A DNA stretch of 64,000 nt from Lamellibrachia columna (taxonomy: Eukaryota; Annelida; Polychaeta; Sabellida; Siboglinidae). The notes beneath the pieces were generated by a model. The model searched no databases, was not told the origin of the DNA, and saw only the letters and a list, made by a program, of their open reading frames with translations. The translations under genes and the position numbers were made by a program. The stretch lies in NCBI GenBank assembly GCA_963662155.1, contig OY759271.1:41152000-41215999 (forward strand), written 5' to 3'. Shown one piece after another: positions 34,715-45,196 of this stretch (position 1 is the first letter of the stretch; every line of letters begins with the position of its first letter).

Positions 34715-34867
34715 TCAACCGCCCCGATAGCCTTTGAAAGCGATCCGACAATCCAGACCCTCGCAGAAAGATCCTGGTGCAAAATCTACCTCGGCCGATG
34801 CAACAAAATGCTCCAACCAGTAAACGTGGCTATCGCCCAGAACTAAAACCAAAGATTTAGTAGCCAT
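34715..34867 (-). pseudogene. SGNH-hydrolase N-terminal fragment
   Basis: From ATG 34,867 the minus strand reads MATKSLVLVLGDSHVYWLEH and ends FKGYRGG followed by TGA at 34,717-34,715. GDSH is SGNH block I with the catalytic Ser. The other SGNH ORF in this window (from 61,865) has the same layout, MATGGDVAWILGDSHVFWLE ... HGYRGG, and continues past this point. Here the rest is replaced by the 71-bp minisatellite. Confidence 0.8.
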
Positions 34868-35459
34868 CGTCACGATAATAGTAACAAATTATGCGTAAAC
34901 GACTGACGATTACCTTTCGCAGTCCAAGGGTCGGCGGTAACAAAATGGCGGATGAGCGGCATCCTTCTTTGCAGCAGAAACTCACCTGAAACACACTAGC
35001 GAAAATATCTGATAAGATTGAACACGATAAACTGAATATCGTCGGGGTTTGTGTATCCGGTTTCATCGGTAGGTGTTGCCATTTTGGTCACCCACAATGT
35101 AGGACCTGTTATCCCGTTTCTGTGTCACTGTGTCACATTTCCACTTGGTGGTCTGTGATAAACCTTCAAGTTCCACTATTCATTTTGCAACTCTTTCTCC
35201 AGTTTTGCAATGTGGTCTGTGAGAAACTTGGGTTCCACTGTTCATGTTTGCAACGCTTTCTAGTTCTGCTATGTGGTCTGTGCAAAGCCTTACCTGCTCT
35301 GAAACAAATACAGTCTGCATGCCTTTGTTCTTATGATGTCAAGTGGTGTAAGGGTCTAGTCAGCCTGTGATGCATCGTACCTGCATGGATTTGATTTTGG
35401 ATCTGAACTGAACTGTAGTTCCTGCAGGTGAAGATTACAATAAGATATTCTTCAAAGAA

Positions 35460-35582
35460 ACATTTCGCCAACAAAACTGGCAATGTCAGTGTGTCATTGT
35501 CACCAATATGTCAGTGTGTCATTGTCACCAATATGTCAGTGTGTCATTGTCACCAATGTCAGTGTGTCATTGTCACCAATAT
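35460..35582. repeat. 25-bp minisatellite, about 5 copies
   Basis: GTCAGTGTGTCATTGTCACC recurs with AATAT spacers, one unit slightly shorter. It lies just left of the 142-bp satellite, which shares TGTCATTG words. Confidence 0.9.
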
Positions 35583-35837
35583 GCTTGTTCAATAGAAATC
35601 ACATCGACATCGCAGCGGCATCATGGCAGTTGACTAAAGCACTGCCTGCAATTGCCATCAGAGCCAACAGTTGTATTGAGCACTGCAGTAGATTGATCAT
35701 GGTACCACTGTGACAATGGTCACAGTTCATATGTATGTATGCTGGTCATCTCTAGCTGGTCTTCCAATATGCTGATTGCTGAAACATGAGCCTCTAAACA
35801 TGATATGAATGTTTTCTCCTGTTGTGCAATGATCTCT

Positions 35838-38826
35838 CTAAAAAGAGTGAACACAAATCATGTTAACACATGTAAGTTGACAGCTGTCAATTGTGTAGTT
35901 CTTTAGTTGTGTTGGGTCTTATAACAACTTTGTCATTGCATTGATATGACAATGTTCACACATTATCATTGCACTGGCGTGAAAAAGAGTAAACACAAAT
36001 CATGTTAACACATGTAAGTTGACAGCTGTCAATTGTGTAGTTCTTTAGTTGTGTTGGGTCTTATAACAACTTTGTCATTGCATTGATATGACAATGTTCA
36101 CACATTATCATTGCACTGGCGTGAAAAAGAGTAAACACAAATCATGTTAACACATGTAAGTTGACAGCTGTCAGTTGTGTAGTTCTTTAGTTGTCATTGC
36201 ATTGATGTGACAATGTTCACACTTTGTCATTGTTCTGGCGTGAAAAAGAGTAAGCACAAATCATGTTAACGCATGTAAGTTGACAGCTGTCAATTGTGTA
36301 GTTCTTTAGTTGTGTTGGATCTTCCAACAAATTTGTCATTGTGTTGACATGAAAAAAGAGTAAACACAAGTCATGTTAACAGATGTCAGTTGACAGCTGT
36401 CAGTTGTGTAGTTCTTTAGTTGTCATTGCATTGATGTGACAATGTTCACACTTTGTCATTGTTCTGGCGTGAAAAAGAGTAAGCACAAATCATGTTAACG
36501 CATGTAAGCTGACAGCTGTCAATTGTGTAGTTCTTTAGTTGTGTTGGGTCTTGTAACAAGTTTGTCATTGCATTGATGTGACAATGTTCACACTTTGTCA
36601 TTGTTCTGGCGTGAAAAAGAGTAAGCACAAATCATGTTAACGCATGTAAGTTGACAGCTGTCAATTGTGTAGTTCTTTAGTTGTCATTGCATTGATGTGA
36701 CAATGTTCACACTTTGTCATTGTTCTGGCGTGAAAAAGAGTAAGCACAAATCATGTTAACGCATGTAAGTTGACAGCTGTCAATTGTGTAGTTCTTTAGT
36801 TGTCATTGCATTGATGTGACAATGTTCACACTTTGTCATTGTTCTGGCGTGAAAAAGAGTAAGCACAAATCATGTTAACGCATGTAAGTTGACAGCTGTC
36901 AATTGTGTAGTTCTTTAGTTGTGTTGGGTCTTGTAACAAGTTTGTCATTGCATTGATGTGACAATGTTCACACTTTGTCATTGTTCTGGCGTGAAAAAGA
37001 GTAAGCACAAATCATGTTAACGCATGTAAGTTGACAGCTGTCAATTGTGTAGTTCTTTAGTTGTGTTGGGTCTTGTAACAAGTTTGTCATTGCACTGATG
37101 TGACAATGTTCACACTTTGTCATTGCACTGGCGTGAAAAAGAGTAAACACAAATCATGTTAACACATGTAAGTTGACAGCTGTCAATTGTGTAGTTCTTT
37201 AGCTGTGTTGGGTCTTGTAACAAGTTTGTCATTGCATTGATGTGACAATGTTCACACTTTGTCATTGCACTGGCGTGAAAAAGAGTAAACACAAATCATG
37301 TTAACAGATGTAAGTTGACAGCTGTCAATTGTGTAGTTCTTTAGTTGTGTTGGATCTTGTAGCAACGTCTTCATTGCATTGATGTGACAATGTTCACACT
37401 TTGTCATTGCACTGGCATGAAAAAGAGTGAACACAAATCATGTTAACACATGTAAGTTGACAGCTGTCAATTGTGTAGTTCTTTAGTTGTGTTGGTTCTT
37501 GTAACAACTTTGTCATTGCACTGATGTGACAATGTTTACACTTTGTCATTGCACTGGCGTGAAACAGAGTAAACACAAATCATGTTAACAGATGTAAGTT
37601 GACAGCTGTCAATTGTGTAGTTCTTTAGTTGTGTTGGATCTTGTAGCAACGTCTTCATTGCATTGATGTGACAATGTTCACACTTTGTCATTGCACTGGC
37701 ATGAAAAAGAGTGAACACAAATCATGTTAACACATGTAAGTTGACAGCTGTCAATTGTGTAGTTCTTTAGTTGTGTTGGTTCTTGTAACAACTTTGTCAT
37801 TGCACTGATGTGACAATGTTTACACTTTGTCATTGCACTGGCGTGAAACAGAGTAAACACAAATCATGTTAACAGATGTAAGTTGACAGCTGTCAATTGT
37901 GTAGTTCTTTAGTTGTGTTGGGTCTTGTAACAAGGTTGTCATTGCACTGATGTGACAATGTTCACACTTTGTCATTGCACTGGCGTGAAAAAGAGTAAAC
38001 ACAAATCATGTTAACACATGTAAGTTGACAGCTGTTAGTTGTGTAGTTCTTTAGTTGTGTTGGATCTTCTAACAACGTCTTCATTGCACTGATGTGACAA
38101 TGTTCACACTTTGTCATTGCACTGGCGTGAAACAGAGTAAACACAAATCATGTTAACACATGTAAGTTGACAACTGTCAGTTGTGTAGTTCTTTAGTTGT
38201 GTTGGATCTTCTAACAACGTCTTCATTGCACTGATGTGACAATGTTCACACTTTGTCATTGCACTGGCATGAAAAAGAGTGAACACAAATCATGTTAACA
38301 CATGTAAGTTGACAACTGTTAGTTGTGTAGTTCTTTAGTTGTGTTGGATCTTCTAACAACGTCTTCATTGCACTGATGTGACAATGTTCACACTTTGTCA
38401 TTGCACTGGCGTGAAACAGAGTAAACACAAATCATGTTAACACATGTAAGTTGACAACTGTCAGTTGTGTAGTTCTTTAGTTGTGTTGGATCTTCTAACA
38501 ACGTCTTCATTGCACTGATGTGACAATGTTCACACTTTGTCATTGCACTGGCATGAAAAAGAGTGAACACAAATCATGTTAACACATGTAAGTTGACAAC
38601 TGTCAGTTGTGTAGTTCTTTAGTTGTGTTGGATCTTCTAACAACGTCTTCATTGCACTGATGTGACAATGTTCACACTTTGTCATTGCACTGGCATGAAA
38701 AAGAGTGAACACAAATCATGTTAACACATGTAAGTTGACAGCTGTCAGTTGTGTAGTTCTTTAGTTGTGTTGGATCTTCCAACAACTTTGTCATTGCACT
38801 GATGTGACAATGTTCACACTTTGTCA
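35838..38826. repeat. 142-bp satellite, 22 copies
   Basis: CATGTTAAC recurs at 35,859, 36,001, 36,143, 36,262, 36,372, 36,491, 36,633, 36,752, 36,871 and 37,013, then every 142 bp exactly to 38,717 (12 x 142). Left-hand units of 119 and 110 bp lack the piece carrying GTTGGGTCTTGTAAC. Most units contain the perfect palindrome TTGACAGCTGTCAA. Some neighbouring units repeat as 284-bp pairs (37,252-37,576 versus 37,536-37,860). The 60-codon frames in each unit come from repetition. Confidence 0.97.
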
Positions 38827-39034
38827 CTGTCAGTGAGTATCTCAGACCTTGTAGGGTTTGTTGTATGTATACCCAGAAAGTGACATAGTTATAGTCATCA
38901 AACAAGTTTTGCGTTAGGTGTGTAATTGTGGCATTTTGTATGATGTTGTCATCAGCATCTAATCATTGGCTGTCTCTCAGCTTCCTGTTTGCAGGTTGTA
39001 TTGTTGTTGCTGTCGTCTTTATCCATTTAGACCG

Positions 39035-39235
39035 AGGTGAGGCGGGAACCTACACTGATCATTGATTTTTCCTCCTTCGTCACTAGTCCCGTTTCACTGC
39101 CGTCTCCACCTACTGTCTCCACCTCCCCTATCCCTTGCTCTCATTCTCCACTCCCCTCTGACTCCGTCCAAATCTCTCTTCATGCAGTTCTCCCATCTCA
39201 GTCTCAGTCTTCCTCTTCTCCTTCTACCCTCCTGA
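39035..39235 (-). mobile_element. RTE-like LINE 3' end, second copy
   Basis: It matches 7085-7290 over about 200 bp with roughly 80-85% identity by eye (shared CCCGTTT, TCATTCTCCACTCCCCTC, CAGTCTTCCTCTTCTCCTTC). It is the same 3' end as the LINE fragment at 7.1-7.8 kb, truncated further. Confidence 0.8.
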
Positions 39236-39685
39236 GATATACAAATATTTTGTATTTAATCATTTTAATAATACAGTTATCTTTGTAGTGAATGGACATG
39301 TCTTCACTACATCTTATTGCAAGTTCATGATTTAAAAAACAAATAATGTTTGTTATTGTTTGTTTCTGCACTCTTGACAGCTGCAAGAATCTAAAGCATT
39401 TTGTAAATCTGCAGCGAGAAATGATAACATGTTGAATGTTCAACACTTTCTGTGAAATTTTGTTGGGCCTGTGTGGACAGAAAGATGTGTGTTCTTAACA
39501 AGACAGAGAAAGACAGGACGTAAGATATAGGTATCTTCACTTAATGACACATGTCTGACTGGCATGATGTGTTTGATGTCTGTAGCACTGCAAGCATCCC
39601 TGTTTTCAAGCATCTACAAAGTATTGTTCGTAACACTCTTTCTAATCATTTCTTCCAGATAATGATCTTTTTGCTGCATGTCATT
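39236..39685. other. Non-coding stretch
   Basis: No gene recognised. Ordinary AT-rich sequence between a LINE tail and the 44-bp array. Confidence 0.4.
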
Positions 39686-40075
39686 CATTACAAGGGATCT
39701 CTAGTAGCAAGTCCACGCAACTTGTCGTTCATTACAAGGGATCTCTAGTAGCAAGTCCACGCAACTTGTCGTTCATTACAAGGGATCTCTAGTAGCAAGT
39801 CCACGCAACTTGTCGTTCATTACAAGGGATCTCTAGTAGCAAGTCCACGCAACTTGTCGTTCATTACAAGGGATCTCTAGTAGCAAGTCCACGCAACTTG
39901 TCGTTCATTACAAGGGATCTCTAGTAGCAAGTCCACGCAACTTGTCGTTCATTACAAGGGATCTCTAGTAGCAAGTCCACGCAACTTGTCGTTCATTACA
40001 AGGGATCTCTAGTAGCAAGTCCACGCAACTTGTCGTTCATTACAAGGGATCTCTAATAGCAAGTCCACGCAACTT
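39686..40075. repeat. 44-bp minisatellite, 9 copies, almost identical
   Basis: CAAGGGATCTCTAGTAGCAA recurs at 39,691, 39,735, 39,779 and onward every 44 bp, with essentially one difference (TAATAGCAA in the last unit). The near identity points to recent expansion. The repeats are direct with no unique spacers, so this is not CRISPR-like. Confidence 0.95.
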
Positions 40076-40718
40076 GATTAACTCATTTTGTATATCTGGT
40101 GATGTATACTTCATACGTGGATGGGCATGTCTGGGTGATGGGCCATGAGGGGTGTGTTTGGCGTGGTAGGGTACTTTGCTATAACATTGCTGTCTTTCTC
40201 CACATGTCCTCTTAGTGGCAAGTTCTGCTTCCCACATAAAATGATCTCTTGTAGTATTTTGATTAGTATTTGCCTATTCTTCTAAACTAACTGTTGGTGT
40301 TGTACATTGAATTGGTCAGCCACATTGTGTTGTTCACCCTGAGATACCATTAAGCAGTTCTCTGCCATTTACTTGAGTAATCCCTGTATGAAGAACTCCT
40401 CTGCTGTCAGAATTCATAATTGATCAGGATAATATCAGGAAATGTACAAACAATACCAATTACTGACTGCACAAGTATTGTACCAGCTAGACTATTTACC
40501 ATTCAATACACCCAGAAGTGGTTGTAGTATTCCCCAGGCCCCATCTGCTTGCGGATTAGGACCCACCCCCCACTAAAGGGCACACAAACGTTGCAGCATG
40601 AGATTAAAAAGCTCAACTTTACCTTTGAAATCTGGCTTCTGTGCCTGAAAACGCCCAGAAGCACTGGACAAAACAGAACGGTGTTAACGCCGAACTCATC
40701 GTTGCAGCAGGTCTGTTT

Positions 40719-40759
40719 CCTTCACTAGAACGTCGACAGACAGGTTGGTCAGTTTTAAC
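40719..40759 (-). repeat. Inverted partial unit upstream of the 72-bp array
   Basis: CCTTCACTAGAACGTCGACA, continuing GACAGGTTGGTCAGTT, is the reverse complement, with a few changes, of the end of one 72-bp unit plus the start of the next. It lies about 60 bp left of the array. Confidence 0.75.
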
Positions 40760-40814
40760 TGAACAGTGTTCGTCATTGACCTTGTGCGACAATTTCACAA
40801 ACAACTCATTTGGA

Positions 40815-41315
40815 TCTAGTGAAGGAAATGGAAATGGTTCAAATGTTGATGGTTCGGATAGAACTGATCAACCTGTCTGTTCACGTTCTAGTGAAGGAAA
40901 TGGAAATGGTTCAAATGTTGATGATTCGGATAGAACTGATCAACCTGTCTGTTCAAGTTCTACTGAAGGAAATGGAAATGGTTCAAACGTTGATGGTTTG
41001 GATAGAACTGATCAACCTGTCTGTTAACGTTCTAGTGAAGGAAATGGAAATGGTTCAAACGTTGATGGTTCAGATAGAACTGAACTACCTGTCTGTTCAC
41101 GTTCTAGTGAAGGAAATGGAAATGGTTCATATGTTGATGGTTCGGATAGAACTGATCAACCTGTCTGTTCACGTTCTAGTGAAGGAAATGGAAATGGTTC
41201 AAACGTTGATGGTTCGGATAGAACTGATCAACCTGTCTGTTCACGTTCTAGTGAAGGAAATGGAAATGGTTCAAACGTTGATGGTTCGGATAGAACTGAT
41301 CCATATGTCTGTTGA
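40815..41315 (+). repeat. 72-bp tandem repeat, 7 copies, coding-compatible 24-residue unit
   Basis: GAAGGAAATGG recurs at 40,821, 40,893, 40,965, 41,037, 41,109, 41,181 and 41,253, exactly 72 bp apart. In one frame each unit reads SSEGNGNGSNVDGSDRTDQP then VCSR. That frame is open from 40,641 through the first three units and again after a TAA at 41,025-41,027 to the end of the array. A second frame stays open over all seven. No flanking domain or signal peptide is visible, so I leave it as a repeat. Confidence 0.9.
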
Positions 41316-41369
41316 TAGAGTTGTGATGCTTCCTCAGTCAGTGGGAAGTCTTGGTCAGTGAGTGGTGTA

Positions 41370-42420
41370 TTGCACTTGTGTCACAGCCTCTACATAAACA
41401 AGAAACGTCATTTACAGAAAAAAAATGTAAAGTGTCTTTGTTTATACATTTAGTAAGAGTCTACTAAACACGTGTACCCGGTACTGTTATTGTTCATAGA
41501 GCTCTGCTACCTTAGCCATGAATGTTACACAGAACACACAGTGGACAGTTGATTGTCTTGGGCGTCACTTTCATTCCTGTCTTCCTGAATGAGTAACCTT
41601 TATAAAATAACCCCTTCGAGTAAGGTTAATTAATTAAATGAAATTGTGATTATTCAGAAAGTGTATTAATTTAAATGAATTAAAACAAATACCTGTGTTC
41701 TGGAAATAACCCATCAGAAACTGTAAGTGTATGGATAGCTATCAAGAGTTATTACAAGATAAAGTCAATGTATATATACATACAATACAATATATATATA
41801 TATATATATAATAAGTCTAGAAGCAGCATACGTCGACCAGTGGCTGCCAGTGTATATCGGCCCCCTTTAAGGACAGGTATCACCTTTAAAATTATCTTCG
41901 TTGTTATTATACCTAGAGATATGAAATTTTCTGCATATGAGCATAATGGTGTATGAAATGGAAAAATGTAATGTTGACCTAATTTCGACATGTCACATGA
42001 TCCAAGATGGCCGACAAAGCAAATATATAGGGCATTTTCAAAACATGATTCCAAAGTCACTTTATGAGATAGAGAGCTGATTTTTTGTGTGTGTGTTGGC
42101 AATATTTCAATTCTTCATGTGAAGTAAAACAAATTCTGTCACTTCAGTTTCAAAATAAATATGATTTTTTATTCATAATCGTTACTCAACAGGTATTCGC
42201 ATTTACAAAATACCTTGTATCTCTGCAAGTAATTAAGCAATATCAATTATGCTACTTCACATGATTCATTATACACTACTTCACTGTCACACCAAGTTTC
42301 ATCAATATTCACCAATAACTTCTCTAGATATCGTGTTTTAAAACAAACAAAATTACCACAAATTTGAAATCGAGGAAACAGCATTTTAAAGTTTCTCATG
42401 TGCATATTGACAAGTATGCT
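41370..42420. other. Non-coding stretch with a short TA microsatellite
   Basis: No gene seen. A TA run sits at about 41,791-41,811. The right part may be the 3' flank of the Mutator-like transposon, but no inverted terminus could be paired with the other side. Confidence 0.4.
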
Positions 42421-42424
42421 TCAC

Positions 42425-43948
42425 TTAGAATGCTCCTGCTTGGTAACTAGCATCACTGGTGCTTGCTGCAGCCTGTGCAAGTTGTCTGTTCCTTCTACTG
42501 GCCCTAGCAGCCTCTGTCACCTGCTTTTCAGCAGACCTCGCCCTCTTTCTATCGAAGGCATGAAAAGCCACTTTCATGTAATCACCTTTCGCAAGACCCA
42601 GATTGGAGAATATCTCCATCCTACCCATTTCCCCATCATTGTACACAACAGCAGCATCAAACACTGCTGTCTCCAGCCTCTTCCTGCCTACAAACACTGT
42701 CTTTGGGCATCTGCTCCAAATTAAGTGGTGGAAACTCTCGTTAGAATTTTGGGTTCCACCATGGGTACACTTTGCCAACAAACCGTCTGCACTTAGCACC
42801 TCAAACACTGGCTTGATTGCATCGAGAACAAATTTAGGCAGGCAATTCTTGTTAGCCTTTCCCAAGTCACCACTGTGTGCAGGGCACCAATCACCACAGT
42901 CACTGTGATCTTTACCCCGATGCTTCCAAATGGCCATCACAGCCGTTTTCATTTTTCCCAGATCACCCACATTCCCTCTTATGGCTCCACCATAGTGACC
43001 CTGGATTACCTTGATGGCTTTCTTGGTCAAACCACCTGCACCACCTATGCCCTTGTAACTCTTCCGCCCTTCTTTAAAACGTTTTGGCTTGAGTTCTGCG
43101 ACTTTATCTAGCAATCGCTTTCCCATACGCTTTTGTACATGGCCACAACACTCCAACTTGACTATCTCTACATCTGTGTACACTGGTGGATCTACATTGG
43201 CAACAGCTGAGAAACTCTTTGAGTCCCCATCACCCAAATATCCGCTGTACTTGAGATTATGTTTCTCCTCAGACCTCCTGAAAACACGAAGCATACCCCT
43301 CGGCTCCATCTGGCTGGCACTACCCTCATGATTCTTGGCACATGCCGGCTCATGTTTAGTGTACCAGGCTGCAAACTGGTCAGCATCATATTTCTTTCTA
43401 GCTTTAGCACATGCATCACAGTGGTTACTAGAAATGTCAACATCAATGACTTTGGCAGGACCATTTGGGTTCACAGATAGGACCGTAGCTACACCATTTT
43501 TACTAGAGAACCGACGCCGCTGCCAAGTACCGTCACAAGAAACAGTTGCATTACAGTCGGGAGGCAAAGTGTCAGACAGTTCTCTGGCAGACTTTGCCAT
43601 ACTCTGCTGTGCAACCTTCTCTGTCGCTGCATGGATGGTGTCCTTGTAGTGGTTTGATCGACTCGTACTGACGCGAAGTGGCATGTTCATATTGGCGAGG
43701 AACCGCTGACCATGAGTGTAATGGCCTCCGATGCTGTAGATGGCCATCTGAAATCGCACATTGATGTTCTCACCAGAAGTGTTGTGTAGGTTCAGTTCAT
43801 CACTGCACGCCCTGCATGTGAACTTCATCGAAGTAGCAAGTCCTGCTTTCACCTCTGTCACGTCATAACCTTCATACTGACAAGTTGGACATGGAAACTG
43901 CCGAATGAAATGGACTGGGCATATATTTTTATTGAGTAGATTTTCCAA
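42425..43948 (-). CDS. Mutator-like transposase domain protein, uninterrupted 507 codons
   Basis: A DDE-type transposase of the animal family I know as Mutator-like transposase (Pfam PF20700 by memory). The N-terminal zinc-binding set is Cys20-x2-Cys23 (FPCPTC) and Cys45-x2-Cys48 (FTCRAC). SCDGTWQRR (Asp139) is the first acidic block. Later blocks are YLGDGDSKSFSAV, CCGHVQKRMGKRL, DCGDWCPAHSGD and NESFHHLIWSRCPK, and the C-terminus is basic. No stop or frameshift occurs, unlike every other transposase in the window. An acceptor-like TTCCAG lies about 25 bp upstream of the first ATG, so a further 5' exon is possible. I found no paired termini. Mobility is unknown, and it could be a recent copy or a retained gene. 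Confidence 0.82.
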   Translation of the reverse strand: MENLLNKNICPVHFIRQFPCPTCQYEGYDVTEVKAGLATSMKFTCRACSDELNLHNTSGENINVRFQMAIYSIGGHYTHGQRFLANMNMPLRVSTSRSNHYKDTIHAATEKVAQQSMAKSARELSDTLPPDCNATVSCDGTWQRRRFSSKNGVATVLSVNPNGPAKVIDVDISSNHCDACAKARKKYDADQFAAWYTKHEPACAKNHEGSASQMEPRGMLRVFRRSEEKHNLKYSGYLGDGDSKSFSAVANVDPPVYTDVEIVKLECCGHVQKRMGKRLLDKVAELKPKRFKEGRKSYKGIGGAGGLTKKAIKVIQGHYGGAIRGNVGDLGKMKTAVMAIWKHRGKDHSDCGDWCPAHSGDLGKANKNCLPKFVLDAIKPVFEVLSADGLLAKCTHGGTQNSNESFHHLIWSRCPKTVFVGRKRLETAVFDAAVVYNDGEMGRMEIFSNLGLAKGDYMKVAFHAFDRKRARSAEKQVTEAARASRRNRQLAQAAASTSDASYQAGAF

Positions 43949-43974
43949 CGATGTGAAGCTGGAACATTATTTGT

Positions 43975-44670
43975 AACACTAATTTAGAACACATACTAAA
44001 AGTTCATTGGAATATTTTAAAGAATGACATATATATAAAAAAAAGGAGCGAGACCGGGGGTTGTATATAGGCAAAGGCCGACACCAGTAAAGTTATGTTT
44101 GAACACAGGATGTCTCAATACAGTAACAAAAAACAACGACATTTAATAGACAGTATCGTACACGAGAGATGTTGGGCATCGCGGACAGAGCAGTATTTTA
44201 TGCGAGGACAATTTATTGGAAGCAGACAAAATAATAATGGTTATTATCAATACGCTAGCCCATAGGAATTACCGGAGTGTTTACACTATGGACATTTAGT
44301 ATATTATGCATTATATGAATATAATAGTAAGTGAACCATCTATTATATTGTTATTTTATTAATATGATTGACGGAAATACACGGGATGTAACTGTACCCC
44401 TCTTGATCCCCAATTCAATCAGTCATTTATTTCATACAAAACAGTACAGCAACATACATCATGTCAACATAACAATAAAACATGTAGTAATACTACACGT
44501 GTACTAGATTACAGTGTATAAAGTGCAAGTGCCCATTTCATGCACAGTATAGAGGAGTTGTACACATATCTATTTCCAATACTTTGAACAAAGTTGTTCG
44601 TGGATGCAGATATCCTGTATAAACAACTGCTTGCACATATACTTTTTCTAATCCGAATATTACAACAATC
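43975..44670. other. Non-coding stretch upstream of the transposase
   Basis: AT-rich with no gene recognised. It would hold the promoter and 5' end of the Mutator-like element if that is a unit. Confidence 0.4.
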
Positions 44671-44671
44671 A

Positions 44672-44872
44672 ATGCTTGAATAGCAGGCATAAGACTAACA
44701 CTACATTCCATCTAGGCAGGCTGTGCTTGAATAGCAAGCATAAGACTAGCACAACATTTCATCTAGGTAGGCTGTGCTTGAATAGCAAGCATAAGACTAA
44801 CACAATATTTCATCTAGGTAGGCTGTGCTTGAATAGCAGGCATAAGACTAGCACTACATTTCATCATAATTA
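44672..44872. repeat. 51-bp tandem repeat, 4 copies
   Basis: TGCTTGAATAGCA recurs at 44,673, 44,724 and two further 51-bp steps. 51 is a multiple of 3, so an open frame with repeated LNSKHKTNT appears. There is no sign it is a gene. Confidence 0.9.
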
Positions 44873-45196
44873 GCCCACAATGAACAAAAATACACTACAG
44901 AATTTACTGGAATATGTTTAAGTTGCAAAGAGCTTGTTCTTCACCTTCGTTGTACAGAAGTAGAATTGCCTGAGTAGAAAAATATTACATCCCCTAAAGA
45001 CTCGTTTCTTTAATATTTGATATCATTTTCATCCAACAGATCATCGCAAATTATTTGTCCGAGATATTTATAATTGCTTTCAATACTGCATCACCAAGCT
45101 TAATACCAATCAAAGAACATCTGAGACCTTTCTCTGTTAAAAAGTATATCATTGTCAGTGTCACATCCTTAAGTATAAGAAACATATAGCAATCTT

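Larger units (their letters stand above)
29281..35100 (-). mobile_element. Tyrosine-recombinase (DIRS/Ngaro-type) retrotransposon with SGNH ORF, near complete
   Basis: Minus-strand order: SGNH-hydrolase start (34,867-34,715), a 71-bp minisatellite (33,480-34,705), gag-like region with zinc knuckle (33,207-32,118), RT (31,925-31,167), RNase H (31,213-30,554), tyrosine recombinase (30,653-29,670), then three short stem-loop repeats (29,331-29,497). RT plus RNase H with a tyrosine recombinase instead of an integrase defines the DIRS-like order. Lesions are frameshifts in gag and near 31,880 and 31,228, a TAG at 31,773-31,775, and a missing RT catalytic Asp. Outer boundaries are estimates. Confidence 0.85.

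Noticed and set aside
35410..35480. Possible CABIN1 exon after TTCCTGCAG at about 35,427
   Set aside because: The acceptor looks good, but the following frame (VKITIRYSSKKHFANKTG) matches no CABIN1 segment and runs into a minisatellite.
36446..38905. Series of 60-codon minus-strand frames every 142 bp
   Set aside because: They exist only because the 142-bp satellite repeats one open stretch. No initiation context or relative.
41815..44100. Inverted termini for the Mutator-like element
   Set aside because: GGGGGCCGATATACAC on one side and GGGGGTTGTATATAGG on the other look alike, but the match is short and no target duplication frames it.
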